A stretch of 64,000 bases of DNA from Undaria pinnatifida (lineage: Eukaryota > Sar > Phaeophyceae > Laminariales > Alariaceae). Shown piece after piece: positions 52,641 to 63,660 of this stretch. Below the pieces are notes generated by a model that was not told where the DNA came from, ran no database searches, and saw only the letters and a list, made by a program, of their open reading frames with translations. A program made the position numbers and the translations under genes. Each line of letters starts with the position of its first letter. Positions within the stretch are counted from its first letter, which is position 1. The stretch covers positions 8,732,218 through 8,796,217 of the forward strand of contig JABAKD010000022.1 of NCBI GenBank assembly GCA_012845835.1, given 5' to 3'.

Positions 52641-54480
52641 TTTAGGTGTCCTGTATCGCACTCGCGCGCCCTTACCTGTATTGAGGCCAATGCTCCAACA
52701 ACAACTTGAGCTACATTTATTTGCCCCAAGAAGCAATCCCCCCTTTCCCCCCCGCCTTCTCAAGATAACGAAGGACGGAGCGATGCCAAACAAACAGAAA
52801 AAAAGCAACAACCACGGCGGCGACAAACTACGAAAAAAAAACACACACACACGCACACACGCCATAGGCTACACGGTCAGTGAAAAATATCGAAAAAAAA
52901 AGACCACGAAGAGGGCCGGCCGTTTTTTTTTGCCGATTTTGCCCCATGGTCCCTAATGATGCTAATTTTCACGATTAATCGTCGTCAGAAAGCGAGGTCG
53001 GACGGGTTGCATCTTCACCCCCCCCCCCCCCACAAGACATATAACGGGCGGAAATGTTAGTATCATTTCGTGTTTATAATGAAACCCAAACGTTCCCTAT
53101 ATTTTCGTCTTCCACCTCCCAGAGACAAATCATCCTTCTGGGCGTAAATGTAAGGAACGTTTTGTATTCATATGAACAACACAAATGGTCCCTACTTTTC
53201 CGTCCAAAGACACGCCACGCTTCGTCTGTGTTCAAGAAACCTAAAATATACGTTGTGAGTGCTCCCGACAAAGCCCACATAATTCAGTGTCACAAGCGTC
53301 CGGCAACAAAACATAAAAATATGGGGGGAAAATAATCCTGTCTCAAGGCTACGTGGCAGTACTAATAGTAACAATGTACACATAAAAATGCCGGAGGACT
53401 CACAATTTCCAACGCTCCCCCCGCCCCCCCGCCCCCCCCACCCCCGCCCCTCCCAACCTCACCCTTACCATCATTTCATCATAGTCGCGCACTGTGCGCG
53501 ACGCGTATATCGCGTTTTTGTACCATCTATCCGCTTCTGGTCAGGCGCCCCCCACCACACCGCACGCCACCCGAACCCCCGTGACCGCGCCACACCACCC
53601 ACACAGCAGCAGCAGCCCTCGGCGCGACCCCGGCGCGGGGCGCCCCGAAACCCAACTCCGCGAGCGGGAGGCGTCGTGGCAATTCGCCGTTTTCGGGGAC
53701 GCGCCGCTCGCTCCCCGGGGACGGAGCGGGTCAGATCTCTTTGCGCGGAAGCCAAGGGTGGGGATCCTGACGTTTTCGGAGGATTTTCCCGCCTGGGGTC
53801 ATTCTGACACTAACTTGGAAGGTTAAAAAAATCACGACGGATGCTATCTATTGCGGACTTTTCATTCATTCACATGTTTGCGGCTGGCTGCGTGGCGGGG
53901 TGTGGTTGATCCCTGTCTGCTGGTTCTTTCTTGGGACTTTTTTTTTCTTGTTTTCCATCTGTTTTTGTTTTTTGGCGGGGGGGGGGGGGGGGGGGGTATT
54001 TTTTCTTTTGCGTTTTGATATTTTCCCAAAAAAGTATCGGCTTGCACATCATGGCATAGTACACTTCTTGTGCACATTCTTATTATTTTACCTAAAGTTT
54101 CTTCTTGCACACACATCATGACATAATACATGGTCATCCGGACCGGGTGAGCTAACAATACGTGAGCAAAACATTGGCTTCGTGAACAGCAATATCTACT
54201 TGATGAGCCAATTGAGAACGAAAGCTCGCGGGAGCAAGCAATAAACTTTTAATCGCGTTCATTCGTGCATACCGCTTTGTGTAAACGCGCTGTATAAATG
54301 CGTATTTTTCGCGCTGATTGCCGGAGAAACCATCACCGAGCTCGACCATATCTGCCGCGATCCCCCCCCCCCCTCCTCCCCGAACTCTACGCCTCGGGGA
54401 ACATTTTGCGATATACGGTACACAGTGAGCGGTCATCACGCCAGAGTGCCGGTATGTGCCAGCCGGCAACATCGGCAATA
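52641..54480. other. No gene supported
   Basis: Contains poly-A, poly-C and poly-G runs. A G+C-rich island at 53540-53770 has long open stretches on both strands (53388-53807 plus; 53471-53755 minus), Arg/Pro-rich with no recognised motif. I cannot say whether the island is an exon. Confidence 0.35.
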
Positions 54481-54489
54481 TACCGGGCA

Positions 54490-55060
54490 CCGGCACTATA
54501 GAGTATAGCACGTATATTCGTACTAGTACAGCGGGTTCCAATAGTGTCAATTTCACCAGCACTATGCCGGAAACAGGCACTATTCGACCAGCACTATACC
54601 GGCAACAGGCACTGTTCATATAGCACCGATATTCGTATTACTACAGCGGGTTCCAGTAGTGCCAATTTCACCAGCACTATACTGGCAATAGGCACCATTC
54701 GACCAGCACTATACCAGCAAAAGGCACTATTCAACCAGCACTATACCGGCAACAGGCACTGTTCATACAGCACCGATATTAGTATTAGTACAGCGGGTTC
54801 CAGTGGTGCTAATTTCACCGGCACTATACTGGCAATAGGCACTATTCGACCAGCACTATACCGTCAAAAGGCACTATTCAACCAGCACTATATCGACAAT
54901 AGGTACTATTAGACCAACACTGTACCGGCAATAGGCACTATTCAACCAGCAATATACTGGCAATAAGCACTATTCGACCAGCACTACACAGGCAATAGGC
55001 AGTATTCGACCAGCACTATACCAGCAATGGGCACTATTTTCAACCAGCACTAAAGGGAGA
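54490..55060 (+). repeat. Higher-order minisatellite
   Basis: Basic unit about 33 bp, of the form CCAGCACTATACCGGCAACAGGCACTATTCGA, repeated about 15 times with variation. Every few units an insert ACAGCGGGTTCCAGTAGTGC recurs (near 54528, 54645, 54790), giving a higher-order period of about 115-145 bp. The open frame through it (54544-54912) is a by-product of the repeat. Confidence 0.85.
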
Positions 55061-56680
55061 CCCACGACCTCCTGTGGCGAGGCGAGAACAGCGACGGACA
55101 AAACAGCAAAATAGGCGCCTTGGCCTTGCGTTGTGCTGCCTATTACCAAGATATCAATAGGTATCATAATGCAGCGACTTGACAAAACAAAAAACATGTG
55201 TGCTATCTTTTGTCTTGAATTTAGGCTGCCTGATGCCAGACACAGCGACGTGCACCAAGAAAAACAAAAACAGCTTGTTGGTCTTGCGTTATACCTTGCG
55301 TTGCGCTGTCCAATATCACAACCGACAACCAAAAATACAAACGAACAAAAAAACGAACCCCATATCACGGCCACCCCCATACGATTTGGTAAACTTATAG
55401 CAAGCGTCCCCAGCCTGCGAGGCGCTTTGCTTCATTTCAACCAATGTTACAGTCATTTCGATTATCGCGATACGTAGCCATTTGCTTTTTGCGCCCCCAC
55501 CCACCACCAACACCACCAATACAACCCTGCCACTTCACGCCTGTACAAAAACTAAAACCAGGCCCTAAGAATCTCGAGAAAGGTATCACCAATGACAATA
55601 AAAGGCTCTGCCCCCCCCTTCCCCCCCGCGCATTCCCTCAGTCGATCTGATCCCCCCATCCGATATTTATCAGGTTTCCTCATCCGATATACGATATGTC
55701 GGGTCCCCTCGTCCGATATAAAATGTCGGGTCCCTTCATTCGATATATATCGGGAAACACGTAAAACGCCAGCAAAAAAAAAAAAAGCACACCGACCCCC
55801 AAAAGCACGCCGACCAACAAAAAGAAACACACGCGACCAACATCAACAAACGAAACGGTACAAATCAAAAAAGAGAAGAAAAAAACAAAGGGCCACTTTT
55901 TGCTTCGGTCCGGGTTTTCTCGCTTAAAAATATCTAGTTGTATTTCGGACGGCATTATACTTGTCTTTGAATATCTCGGCGGTGCAGTTGCTTGCTGCGT
56001 CGCCAAGACTGATGTGTTGTTGATTGACTTTTTCCTTGTACATGAAAAATCTCTCTTCGCCCCCCCCCCCCTCCCTAAAAACAAATGCCTCCCTACACAG
56101 TATCCCATTTTTCGGGCGCACCGGTTGGCCAAGGGGAAGGTCGTGCTACGCTTGGCTCGGATGGGTTCGGCGTTGCCATATGCCATACGCCGCCTCTGCT
56201 GACTAACCATGGGAAACCCTGCCCCCCCCTTACCCCCCGCCCCCCCGACCGCAATCCCGCGCCCCACCAGCCCCTTCCTATCAAAAATCAAACCACCTCC
56301 CGCCGCGTCAACTCCCTAGTCGGGGGGTTCACAAGGAAGTACAACAACTTGGACGCTCCAGCCTGTGTAGGGCTTTCGTGCGTAACGCACGAACGTGATT
56401 TGACAACGCATGTGGATCCCAAAAAATTGAGCACAATGGTTGTGGCTTGGGCGGGTCGGGAGGATGGGGGGGCGTATGTAGCCTCCTACGCGAAGAGTCT
56501 TGGTGCTGCTCGTTGCCATTGGGACGCCTGCAGAAGACCCGGTAAGGAGGAGAGAAAAGGGGGGGGGGGGGGGATCGTAAATGACAAGAACGTTCGATGG
56601 GTGCCGTGGTTTGGGAGCTGATGCCCAGCCCACGAATATGAAACACATACGGAAAAAATTACCGGGTAGACACGGGACAT
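55061..56680. other. No gene supported
   Basis: A TCCGATAT...GGGTCCC(C/T)TC short repeat occurs near 55655-55750. Other open stretches, up to 203 codons on the minus strand (55680-56291), span simple C/A runs and show no known domain. Confidence 0.35.
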
Positions 56681-56684
56681 ACAC

Positions 56685-56755
56685 ACAGACATGCAAACAG
56701 GCAAACAGACACGCGAACAGACACGCGAACAGACAAGCAGACATGCACGCAGAGA
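56685..56755 (+). repeat. Short tandem repeat, ACACGCGAACAG-type
   Basis: About six imperfect 12-bp units (ACAGGCAA, ACAGACACGCGA and ACAGACAAGC variants) just downstream of the NOT4-like stop codon. Confidence 0.75.
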
Positions 56756-56816
56756 AACACTCCCAGCGCTCCCAGCCTAACCCCACGTAAGAAAACAAAA
56801 CAAGACAACATTTTTT

Positions 56817-59351
56817 TCATATTTTGTGTCGTCGACTTTCTGTAGTTACTGCCGCAAGTCTAGCCGCACGCACCTCGGCTTGGGCCGCCGCCGCCGAACT
56901 ATAATCTAATCTCGGAACGGGGGGGTATGCCGATGCACTCTTCTCGTCGTCTCCCGACGACGAGTCGCCGTCCCCCCCTCCTCCCGTCCCAACGCTGACA
57001 TTTCCGCTGATGCTTGGAATAGCTCCACCCCCACCGCCCAGAGCAGACGGGGACAACTTTACACCATTAAGGCTGCCCGCGGTTGCGTCCGCGCCGCTGT
57101 CCTCCCACGATAGGCCAGCCAAACGGCCACCGATAACGGAGACACCGTCCGAATAGCAGCTGTCTGATCGATCGCCGTCAAGTCTTGACCCCGAAGGGTA
57201 CAAGGAGCACTTTCTTTCGGGGCGCGCGACGGCGGCGGTGGGGGAGGCGGCCGGAGCGGAGGACACCCTTCCATCGAAAAGCGACGAGCCAACAACAAAG
57301 CTAGGGCTTCCTTGGGCGCTGCCGCTTCCGTTGGCGTTGCCGCTGCTGCCGGCGCTGCTAGCGCTGCCTCGTTTTACGTTTTCTCGGTCGTTTTCGAAGA
57401 ACGATTGGTGCTGGAGGTTCCGCCGCGTCGCTGCTGTTGCTGATGACGTCGCCGCTGTCTCTTGGTCTGCGTTACCGTTGCCCCACCGCGCCCGCGGCTG
57501 CCGCTCCTGGTACTGATCGAGGCCGAGGTCAAGGCTGAGGGTTCGGTCCAGTAACTCGGACTGCGGATACTCCGCCCCGGATAATCGATCGCCGTTGCCT
57601 CCAAAACTCTGTTGTTGCTGCTGCTGACCAAGCGAGGCCTGCCGCCCCCCTTCCCCCACCCCAATAAATGGCGACGCCTGGCGCCGCTGAGGATGTCGGT
57701 GCTGCGCATACATCCCACCACCACCACCACTACCGACATACCCTGGTCGACCAGACGCAACCTCGGTATCGCGAGGTGCCTCCGAACCGTTCCCAGAACC
57801 GTTCCCGGCACCGGTCCCGTCACCAAAACCGTGGATGCTCCACTCCTCCTTAAAACTAAGAACGCCGAATCCAGGAAAGGAGGACGGCATGGGGGAGCCG
57901 CTAGGCGTCGAAAACTCCCGAGGGGGGGTGTTCGCGAGGGTTTCGGGGGTAGCCAAACCGTGCCCGGCTCCCCAGTAGCTCCTGCTGCCGCCGCCGCTGC
58001 CGCCGTAGGTGCTACCGCCTCCGGTGCTGCGGCCGCTGCTGACGCTGCTGCGGTCGCTCTCTCCCCAAGCTTGCGCGACCAACTTTGGCGCACCGTTATC
58101 ACCCCCCCGCGCCCCCCCCTTCCCTCTTCCTCTGGCGACCAAAGCGCGGTCTGTCGAGAGGAAGCGATTTGCCACCCGCGGGCCTACCGCCAAACCTTGC
58201 CCGTACCCGCCACCACCACCACCGCCGCCGCATTCACCATGCCCCATGAGGGAAGAAACTAACGGCAGTGACAGGGTCCGCTCTATCCCGCTGCTGCCAC
58301 CGCCCCCGCCGCCAGCGCCCACGTCGCCGAGGCAAGCGCCCATAGACGACGACGCAAGCCGCCGCCCCCCTACCCCCAGCAAGAACCGCTCGTCAACAAC
58401 ATCGCGAGGTTGGTGGGGAGGATGACCACCGACAAACGCGTCCATGCACCCCGCGCCACCGTTGCCCGCCGAGCCACCGCCGCCGATCACCGCCCGATTT
58501 CCGACACAAGGCGTACCTGCGCCCGCACCCACGCCAACACCGCCACTGCTATTCGCGCCCGCTCCGTTACCCCCGCCTCCTCCCCTGCGGCCTCTTTGAC
58601 CGCGGCGCCTACGGGGTCGGGGTCGGCCTTCAGCCCCGGGTGTTAACGGGGAGCACGGCTGCGCCCCGACGCACCCTTCCCCCCCGGGGTGGGCTCTGGC
58701 GGCTCCCGCGCAAGCACCCCTGGGAGCGGGGCGGGAGGGTGTTGCCGTGGGAGCACCGCGGTTCATGCTAACCCCAACCCCGGGGATAACGCCTCCGCTT
58801 ACATTAGTGCCTACATTAGTGTTGAGGCTGGCGTTAGAGTCCGTCTGGCACCCGTTAGGAGTTGGAGACATGGGGCAGGGGGGTGGAAATACCGGGTTGG
58901 TCGGCTGGAGTACGCCTCCACCGCTATTGCCACCGCTGCCGGCGCCGTCCGTACCAGTGGGGTGATGGGAAGGGCCGCCGGCACGGTCTCCAAGCACCTC
59001 CTCCTTGAACGCGAAGCTAGACCCGTGCCGGGCGAGCCCCAGCTGCACCTCGTCCTTCGTAAACCTGTCGCCCTCGTCCCCAAGCTCGTGGAGGTACAGA
59101 CAGTCCGGATTGTTGCACGGCAGGTTCCGAAGGAAGCTGTTGCAGTACTTGCTGGTGCCGAAGCTCGCGCGGATTGTGCGGCCCATGAGGCGGAACCCGT
59201 CCACGGAGCAGATCGCCGCCCATGCATCTTCTTGTCGTCGGAACGTGATGTATGCGCTGGCGCTTCCGTAGCGAGGGTCGTCGGCGGAGACGCCCTGGTG
59301 GTGGTTGATCACGAGCTTTGCGATTTCGCCGTACTGCCCGAAATACTCAGG
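56817..59351 (-). CDS. CNOT4/NOT4-like RNA-binding protein, large 3' exon
   Basis: NOT4 is the E3 ubiquitin ligase associated with the CCR4-NOT deadenylation complex. The exon follows a GCATTTTCAG acceptor, begins in phase 0 with PEYFGQYGEIAK and ends at TGA 56817-56819, giving 844 residues. The second half of the RRM comes first: LVINHH, YGSASAYITFRRQEDAWAAI, then GRTIRASFGTSKYC. The CCCH element CNSFLRNLPCNNPDCLYLHE follows, then LGDEGDRFTKDEV, all in the order typical of CNOT4. The remaining ~700 residues are a Gly/Ser/Pro-rich tail with poly-Gly and poly-Gln runs and no domain I recognise. No intron interrupts the open frame. Identity as NOT4 is well supported; activity depends on a RING not seen here. 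Confidence 0.88.
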   Translation of the reverse strand, partial: PEYFGQYGEIAKLVINHHQGVSADDPRYGSASAYITFRRQEDAWAAICSVDGFRLMGRTIRASFGTSKYCNSFLRNLPCNNPDCLYLHELGDEGDRFTKDEVQLGLARHGSSFAFKEEVLGDRAGGPSHHPTGTDGAGSGGNSGGGVLQPTNPVFPPPCPMSPTPNGCQTDSNASLNTNVGTNVSGGVIPGVGVSMNRGAPTATPSRPAPRGACAGAARAHPGGEGCVGAQPCSPLTPGAEGRPRPRRRRGQRGRRGGGGGNGAGANSSGGVGVGAGAGTPCVGNRAVIGGGGSAGNGGAGCMDAFVGGHPPHQPRDVVDERFLLGVGGRRLASSSMGACLGDVGAGGGGGGSSGIERTLSLPLVSSLMGHGECGGGGGGGGYGQGLAVGPRVANRFLSTDRALVARGRGKGGARGGDNGAPKLVAQAWGESDRSSVSSGRSTGGGSTYGGSGGGSRSYWGAGHGLATPETLANTPPREFSTPSGSPMPSSFPGFGVLSFKEEWSIHGFGDGTGAGNGSGNGSEAPRDTEVASGRPGYVGSGGGGGMYAQHRHPQRRQASPFIGVGEGGRQASLGQQQQQQSFGGNGDRLSGAEYPQSELLDRTLSLDLGLDQYQERQPRARWGNGNADQETAATSSATAATRRNLQHQSFFENDRENVKRGSASSAGSSGNANGSGSAQGSPSFVVGSSLFDGRVSSAPAASPTAAVARPERKCSLYPSGSRLDGDRSDSCYSDGVSVIGGRLAGLSWEDSGADATAGSLNGVKLSPSALGGGGGAIPSISGNVSVGTGGGGDGDSSSGDDEKSASAYPPVPRLDYSSAAAAQAEVRAARLAAVTTESRRHKI

Positions 59352-61899
59352 CTGAAAATGCGGTGAGGGTTTCAAGGCGGAGGTAGCGGAAGGAGGAGGA
59401 CGGGGGGGGGTTCTCAGTTGGGGGAGGGGGGGGTGGAGGAGGGGCGGGGGGGTTACGTTTAAACCGCAGATCGAGCTGACGAAAGGTGGGGGGCACAGAG
59501 GGCCCGAAGCACTCCGGCTCGTAATATGTGGTGGGTTTTCGGAGCATTGAGGGAGGCGGTACCGGTGGGGCGGGGGGCGATAGTTTGCGGTTGGGGTTTC
59601 AGAATATTGGGCGACGAGAGCGAGGAGGCACCGGCGGGGGAGTAGTAGACCGCAGATCTAGCTGACGCAGGGGTCGTGGGCACGAGAATACAGCGGGAAT
59701 CGAACGTTTTTTAGCAGGGGGAAAAAAAACTGTCAACACCTGCGCGCGTGAGCGCAATGGTACGCACAATCGAATGCCGCCCAAGAAATGAATGAACCGA
59801 CCACTAGGTATATAAGTCTCGCCTGTACACCAGCAGGGGCTGAGAGACCCCTCCCCCCTCCGTACCGTCCCGTCCCGCAACCCGAGGAGACGATTGCTTC
59901 TAGAGGGAAAGTTATTTTTCAAGGAATGCACCGCTCATGCTATTTCTGTGTTGGGGATGGCGGTTTAACCACTCTCTACCCGCCTAATGCACATACAGTA
60001 GTATTCGTACCGTGCTAAAGATGTTACCTTATCAGGTATGATGCCATTTTCTACAATGAATATGGTATCTGGTATGCACTCGGCACAACCTACTAGCGTT
60101 CTCTCGGCAGAAATGCATGTAGGGGGCGTTGGGGTAGTAGTGCATAATATGAACACCAAACGACCAAACGGACATTTTTACGCTTCCGTCTAGAGAAGAG
60201 AGTTATAAAAAACCCGGTACGTTGGTGCCGATATACGAGAGCAGTATATAATTACCATTCACACAGCCTCTTTAGCTTTTGACTACGCACGAGACTACAC
60301 AGCAGTACAGCAGTAGCAGTCTGATCTCTGATCTGATCTCCAATTCGAGCTCGCGGTTCCGTGCTGCCTGCGCGCATCGCCCCGAGCCCTCCCTGATTTT
60401 CCGTGCATTTTAAGCTCCATGAGAACTGGTAAACTCCACGTTGCCGCGTTTTGCAAGATAAGCCACTTGGAACTAGTACGCGTGTTCATTTTTTCACTAT
60501 TAATAGTAACAAAACTAATGGATATACACTGTACGTTGGGGGGGGGGGTCATTTTTTTTCCAGCAGTTAGTTTTTATTTCACACTGCTACAACAACGATT
60601 CGACACTAAAATTTCTTCTTTTTTCTTCACCCAAAAATCGTCCGTGCAGTTTTCTGTAGCGATTTTTTAACCCGTATCCAAATCCTAAAGTTATCCTAGT
60701 CTAACTCCAAGTGTTTTTTTCCCATGGAGGGACTGCGGTGCTAAATGGGTCAAGTCAAATTAATCCAATGCCGCCGCCACCCCTCCGTTATTTCGCCTTC
60801 CGCGACACGTACCAATACCAGTACTTCCCGAAACAAAAGTACACAGTTTCACGTATATGTGATACGAGTGTTTTATATATTGAAATTGAGCGTTCCATAT
60901 AAATCCGGACTGCGTGGTACACTACACGGCTACACGTGTAGCTCATACTGTATATACAGTAGTCATTGCATAGGATATAGCCAAACCCGCACAAGGGCTC
61001 GTCTTTGCAATAAATCACTGTTAATAGTGCTAGACTACAAGTCTTATGCAGAAGAAGCGGTACAATACAATAATGCGCTTTCTTCGCGTTCACATCAAGC
61101 TGCTATGAACAATGTAAAGTATGTATTAAACAGTAAACAAAGGCAGAATGTGCGATTTTCGCGTTAACCCCTTCGCAACTGGAAATCCGTTTTTGGGGAC
61201 AAAATTACTTGGATGTAGTATAGGGAGGGGTTCGGGGGCTGTAAAGGCTTTAAACCGATACGATATACCAGGTACTATGCTAAACGCCTTCACCACTTGA
61301 ACCCCTTTTGAGGGACAAATTTGCTTGAACTTAGTGTATAGGGAGGGATTTTGAGGCTCTAAAGGGGTTAATAAAAGCGTCATGTCATGTCCAAAACGTG
61401 CAATGCAATGTCTTGTCTAGAGGCGTTATTCCGCTGTAGTCCAGTCTGTGAAAACGAAAATGCACGGCGTGTACCTGGTATGATATATAAGCGTATCTTA
61501 GCGGCAACTTACTTAGTATCGCCATGGGTTGTTGATCAATGTATTTAAACAACGTCAGCTGTGAGTTCGACAAATTCAGGGGCGATACTCATCTTTGCAA
61601 GCTGCGATTTGTACACATCAAAACGTAATTAAAATGATGTTGATGTTGTCGTCGTCGTTTCGTTGAGGATGATGGATGGGGTACTGCGTACTTTCAGTTG
61701 TACTTGTACGTTTTTTTTTTTTTTTATTCGCTCGGTCGCGCCGTCGCCCTTGGCCTGGACACGTGGCTTATACCATGACAGTGGACAAGATGCAGCAACA
61801 ACAACAACAATGTAACACGTACTGGTAATCGGACTACATAGATGCCAAAACAAGAAAATCGACGAGATATCATAGCACGTCATGTAGAAGCCTGCGCAC
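59352..61899 (-). other. Intron of the NOT4-like gene, 2548 bp
   Basis: The donor is CAG/GTGCGC on the minus strand and the acceptor GCATTTTCAG/CC, both phase 0. Joining gives TLKQ followed by PEYFGQYG, which restores the continuous RRM of the NOT4 family. Near its 3' end the intron has G-rich sequence with a 35-bp near repeat (ACCGCAGATC.AGCTGACG at 59462 and 59649). In the middle lies a MITE-like element (61164-61371). No nested gene was recognised. Confidence 0.8.
61164..61371. mobile_element. Small MITE-like element in the NOT4 intron
   Basis: 208 bp with terminal inverted repeats TTAACCCCTT and AAGGGGTTAA. Inside, a block with TTTTGGGGACAAAATTACTTGGA and TAGTATAGGGAGGGGTTCGGGGGCT is repeated in diverged form (CTTTTGAGGGACAAATTTGCTTGAA, TAGGGAGGGATTTTGAGGCT). 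Related blocks occur near 48665-48730, 63715-63765 and 63855-63930. No target duplication is certain. Confidence 0.5.
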
Positions 61900-62289
61900 C
61901 TGCTTGAGCGTGTTGACTTGGGCGAAATTCGGCGACAGCCCAATCGCGTACACTAAGGTGCGCCGGATAACGCGCAAGTTCTGAAACGCACGTCGATCCG
62001 CCCCCCTTATAAACACCCCCTGACTCTGCTGCTGCTGCTGCTGCTGCTGTTGCTGCTGATGATCTTGCGCAGATCCCTGCTGAACCAACCCATGAGAGTG
62101 TCGCTCCCCAATGTGCGGGAGGTCTTGCTGATCGTGGTGGCTCCCTGAGGTTGTGCGTTGACCTTCTTGGGGGGGGGTGCGGCTGCGGGTGCTGCTGCGG
62201 GTGCTGCTGCTGCTGCTTCCGCTGCTAGAGGAGCTGCGGGATCCCCTGCTGCTGGCCGGTCGGCTGTTTGTTTTTGCCGCAACGTTTTT
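61900..62289 (-). CDS. CNOT4/NOT4-like gene, upstream exon with first half of the RRM
   Basis: The minus-strand frame is open from 62289 (just after a TGA) to the donor at 61900. Its end reads ADRRAFQNLRVIRRTLVYAI, then GLSPNFAQVNTLKQ, which matches the start of the NOT4 RRM (a VxxRNLVYVIGL strand, then LK before PEYFG). Upstream are an 11-Gln run encoded by CAG/CAA, a His/Gln-rich stretch and a Ser/Arg-rich stretch. The 5' end is uncertain: an AACAAACAG acceptor at about 62264 is one choice, and the true exon may be shorter. The usual N-terminal RING (C4C4 type) is not encoded in this exon nor evident up to the right edge. Confidence 0.75.
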
Positions 62290-62309
62290 TCAGGGCGCGT
62301 GGGATACAA

Positions 62310-62470
62310 TGGGCTGAGTTGGGTTGGGTTGGGTTGGGTTGGGTGAGGTTGCGGATGGGACGGGTGGGTTCAGGTGGGGTTAGGTTTGAGACGTTGGCGT
62401 GGGTGGGGTTAATGTAATACGTTGGGTTAAGTGGGGTGGTGGGTCCAGAGCTCGGACAAGGCTAAGGAGT
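62310..62470 (+). repeat. TTGGG-rich tract, telomere-like
   Basis: GTTGGGTTGGGTTGGGTTGG-type tandem pentamers (62318-62344), followed by looser GGGTT/GTGGGG strings. It is short and degenerate, so a simple repeat is more likely than a true telomere seed. Confidence 0.6.
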
Positions 62471-62920
62471 AGGCTAAGGAGTGGAGTTTACTTAGATTGA
62501 GTGGGGTGGGTGGGGGTGGGCTGGGGTGTCGAACAAACATCATCGGTCGGGAAGTAAAGGAGCGGTTATGTTACTTCTACGACAGTAAGTAAAAGGCGTG
62601 AAGTCAATCGGAGGCGGACGGACTACCGTCACAGAATCTGTTGAACAGCAGTAGCAGTATGATTGTGGTGACAATAATATAGCGCAGTACAAGCAGTATT
62701 ATGATAATACAAGCACCGTTTACAGTTTTGTATTGGTGGCGGCAGCACAATACATGCCAGGAAGTAGAGAGGCTCTACTACTGCTGTGCATCACATAAAA
62801 GGATTATGATCATAAACCAACCATTCAACCGGAACAACAAGCCAAAGCAAAAATATTTGGCTCGCATTTTTTATTCTCTATACGTACCAGTATACCCTGG
62901 TATTCTTTCGTTGTACCGCG
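62471..62920. other. No gene seen
   Basis: No exon that could encode the RING domain of the NOT4-like gene was recognised on the minus strand here or in 63030-64000. Confidence 0.35.
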
Positions 62921-63112
62921 TTAGTGCCGTACCCTTTTAGTGCGGGGTCCCTACTTCGTGCGGTGCTCTTTAGTGCGGCGTCCTTGTTTAGAGTGGTTCC
63001 CTTTAGTGCGGGGTCCCTGTTTAGTGCGGTTATGATCGGTTGTCACCACCTCGTTTTACAGAGTACCTGGTAGTGCACTATCACGCGATAGTGCGGGGGT
63101 CCTACTTCAGTG
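62921..63112 (+). repeat. Minisatellite, TTTAGTGCGGGGTCCCTG-type
   Basis: About six imperfect units of 17-20 bp with TTAGTGCGG and GGTCC cores at 62921-63030, and one more near 63090. Confidence 0.75.
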
Positions 63113-63609
63113 CCTTCATTGCCATCCATGAGGGACCACAAATTTGTTGTGTGTATTATAGGCGTGGGGCGCGGGGCGTGGCCAAAGTGCGCACGGCGTG
63201 TGAGCGGTGGATGGGACCGGTGCCCACCGCGAATGCTACTGCTGCTGGAACAACGGAATGATTGGAAATCGTCAAACCTATTACATCATAACATTCGAAT
63301 CCGTCCTGACTTTTTTTTTGTATGATATTATTCCACGCTCTATATGCATAGGGATGCGTGCGTGCGGTGCGTGTGCTGCTTTTGTGGGAGCACGTGGCGA
63401 GCAGCGCGTGGCCGCAGCTTTCGCAGATCTGTACAATCAATTCCAGTCATAAAAATGCAGCAAACTGCTGTCGCACGTACGTACGAATACGCACTTGATT
63501 GAAGTCGTACAGCAGTCTTACAGCAGTACACGGTGGGCAACCCGATTCAAACATTCAAATCCTCGGGTAAGCCCAGTGTTACCGCTCGTATCCAAGACTG
63601 GTGTCACAC

Positions 63610-63660
63610 ACATATGGGTTTCGACAAAATATTCGATCTCACAGCTGGAGTGTATTCTTA
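63610..63660 (-). repeat. Solo terminal motif of the G-rich repeat family
   Basis: TATGGGTTTCGACAAAATATTCGATCTC, then ACAGCTGGAGTGTATTCTTA, matches the ends near 38100-38150 and 44200-44255. No G-rich body is attached. Confidence 0.6.

Noticed and set aside
53388-53826. G+C-rich open frames on both strands
   Set aside because: Long openings on both strands are expected from the composition; no domain, start context or splice signal decides between them.
54544-54912. 122-codon open frame with repeated peptide
   Set aside because: It is a by-product of the minisatellite unit; no start or flanking gene structure.
55680-56291. 203-codon minus-strand open frame
   Set aside because: It runs through simple C/A tracts and short repeats and has no recognised motif.
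61870-62309. Minus-strand frame giving Ala-rich protein at 62007-62309
   Set aside because: It is the wrong frame for the NOT4 RRM, which is encoded in the overlapping frame with the Gln run.
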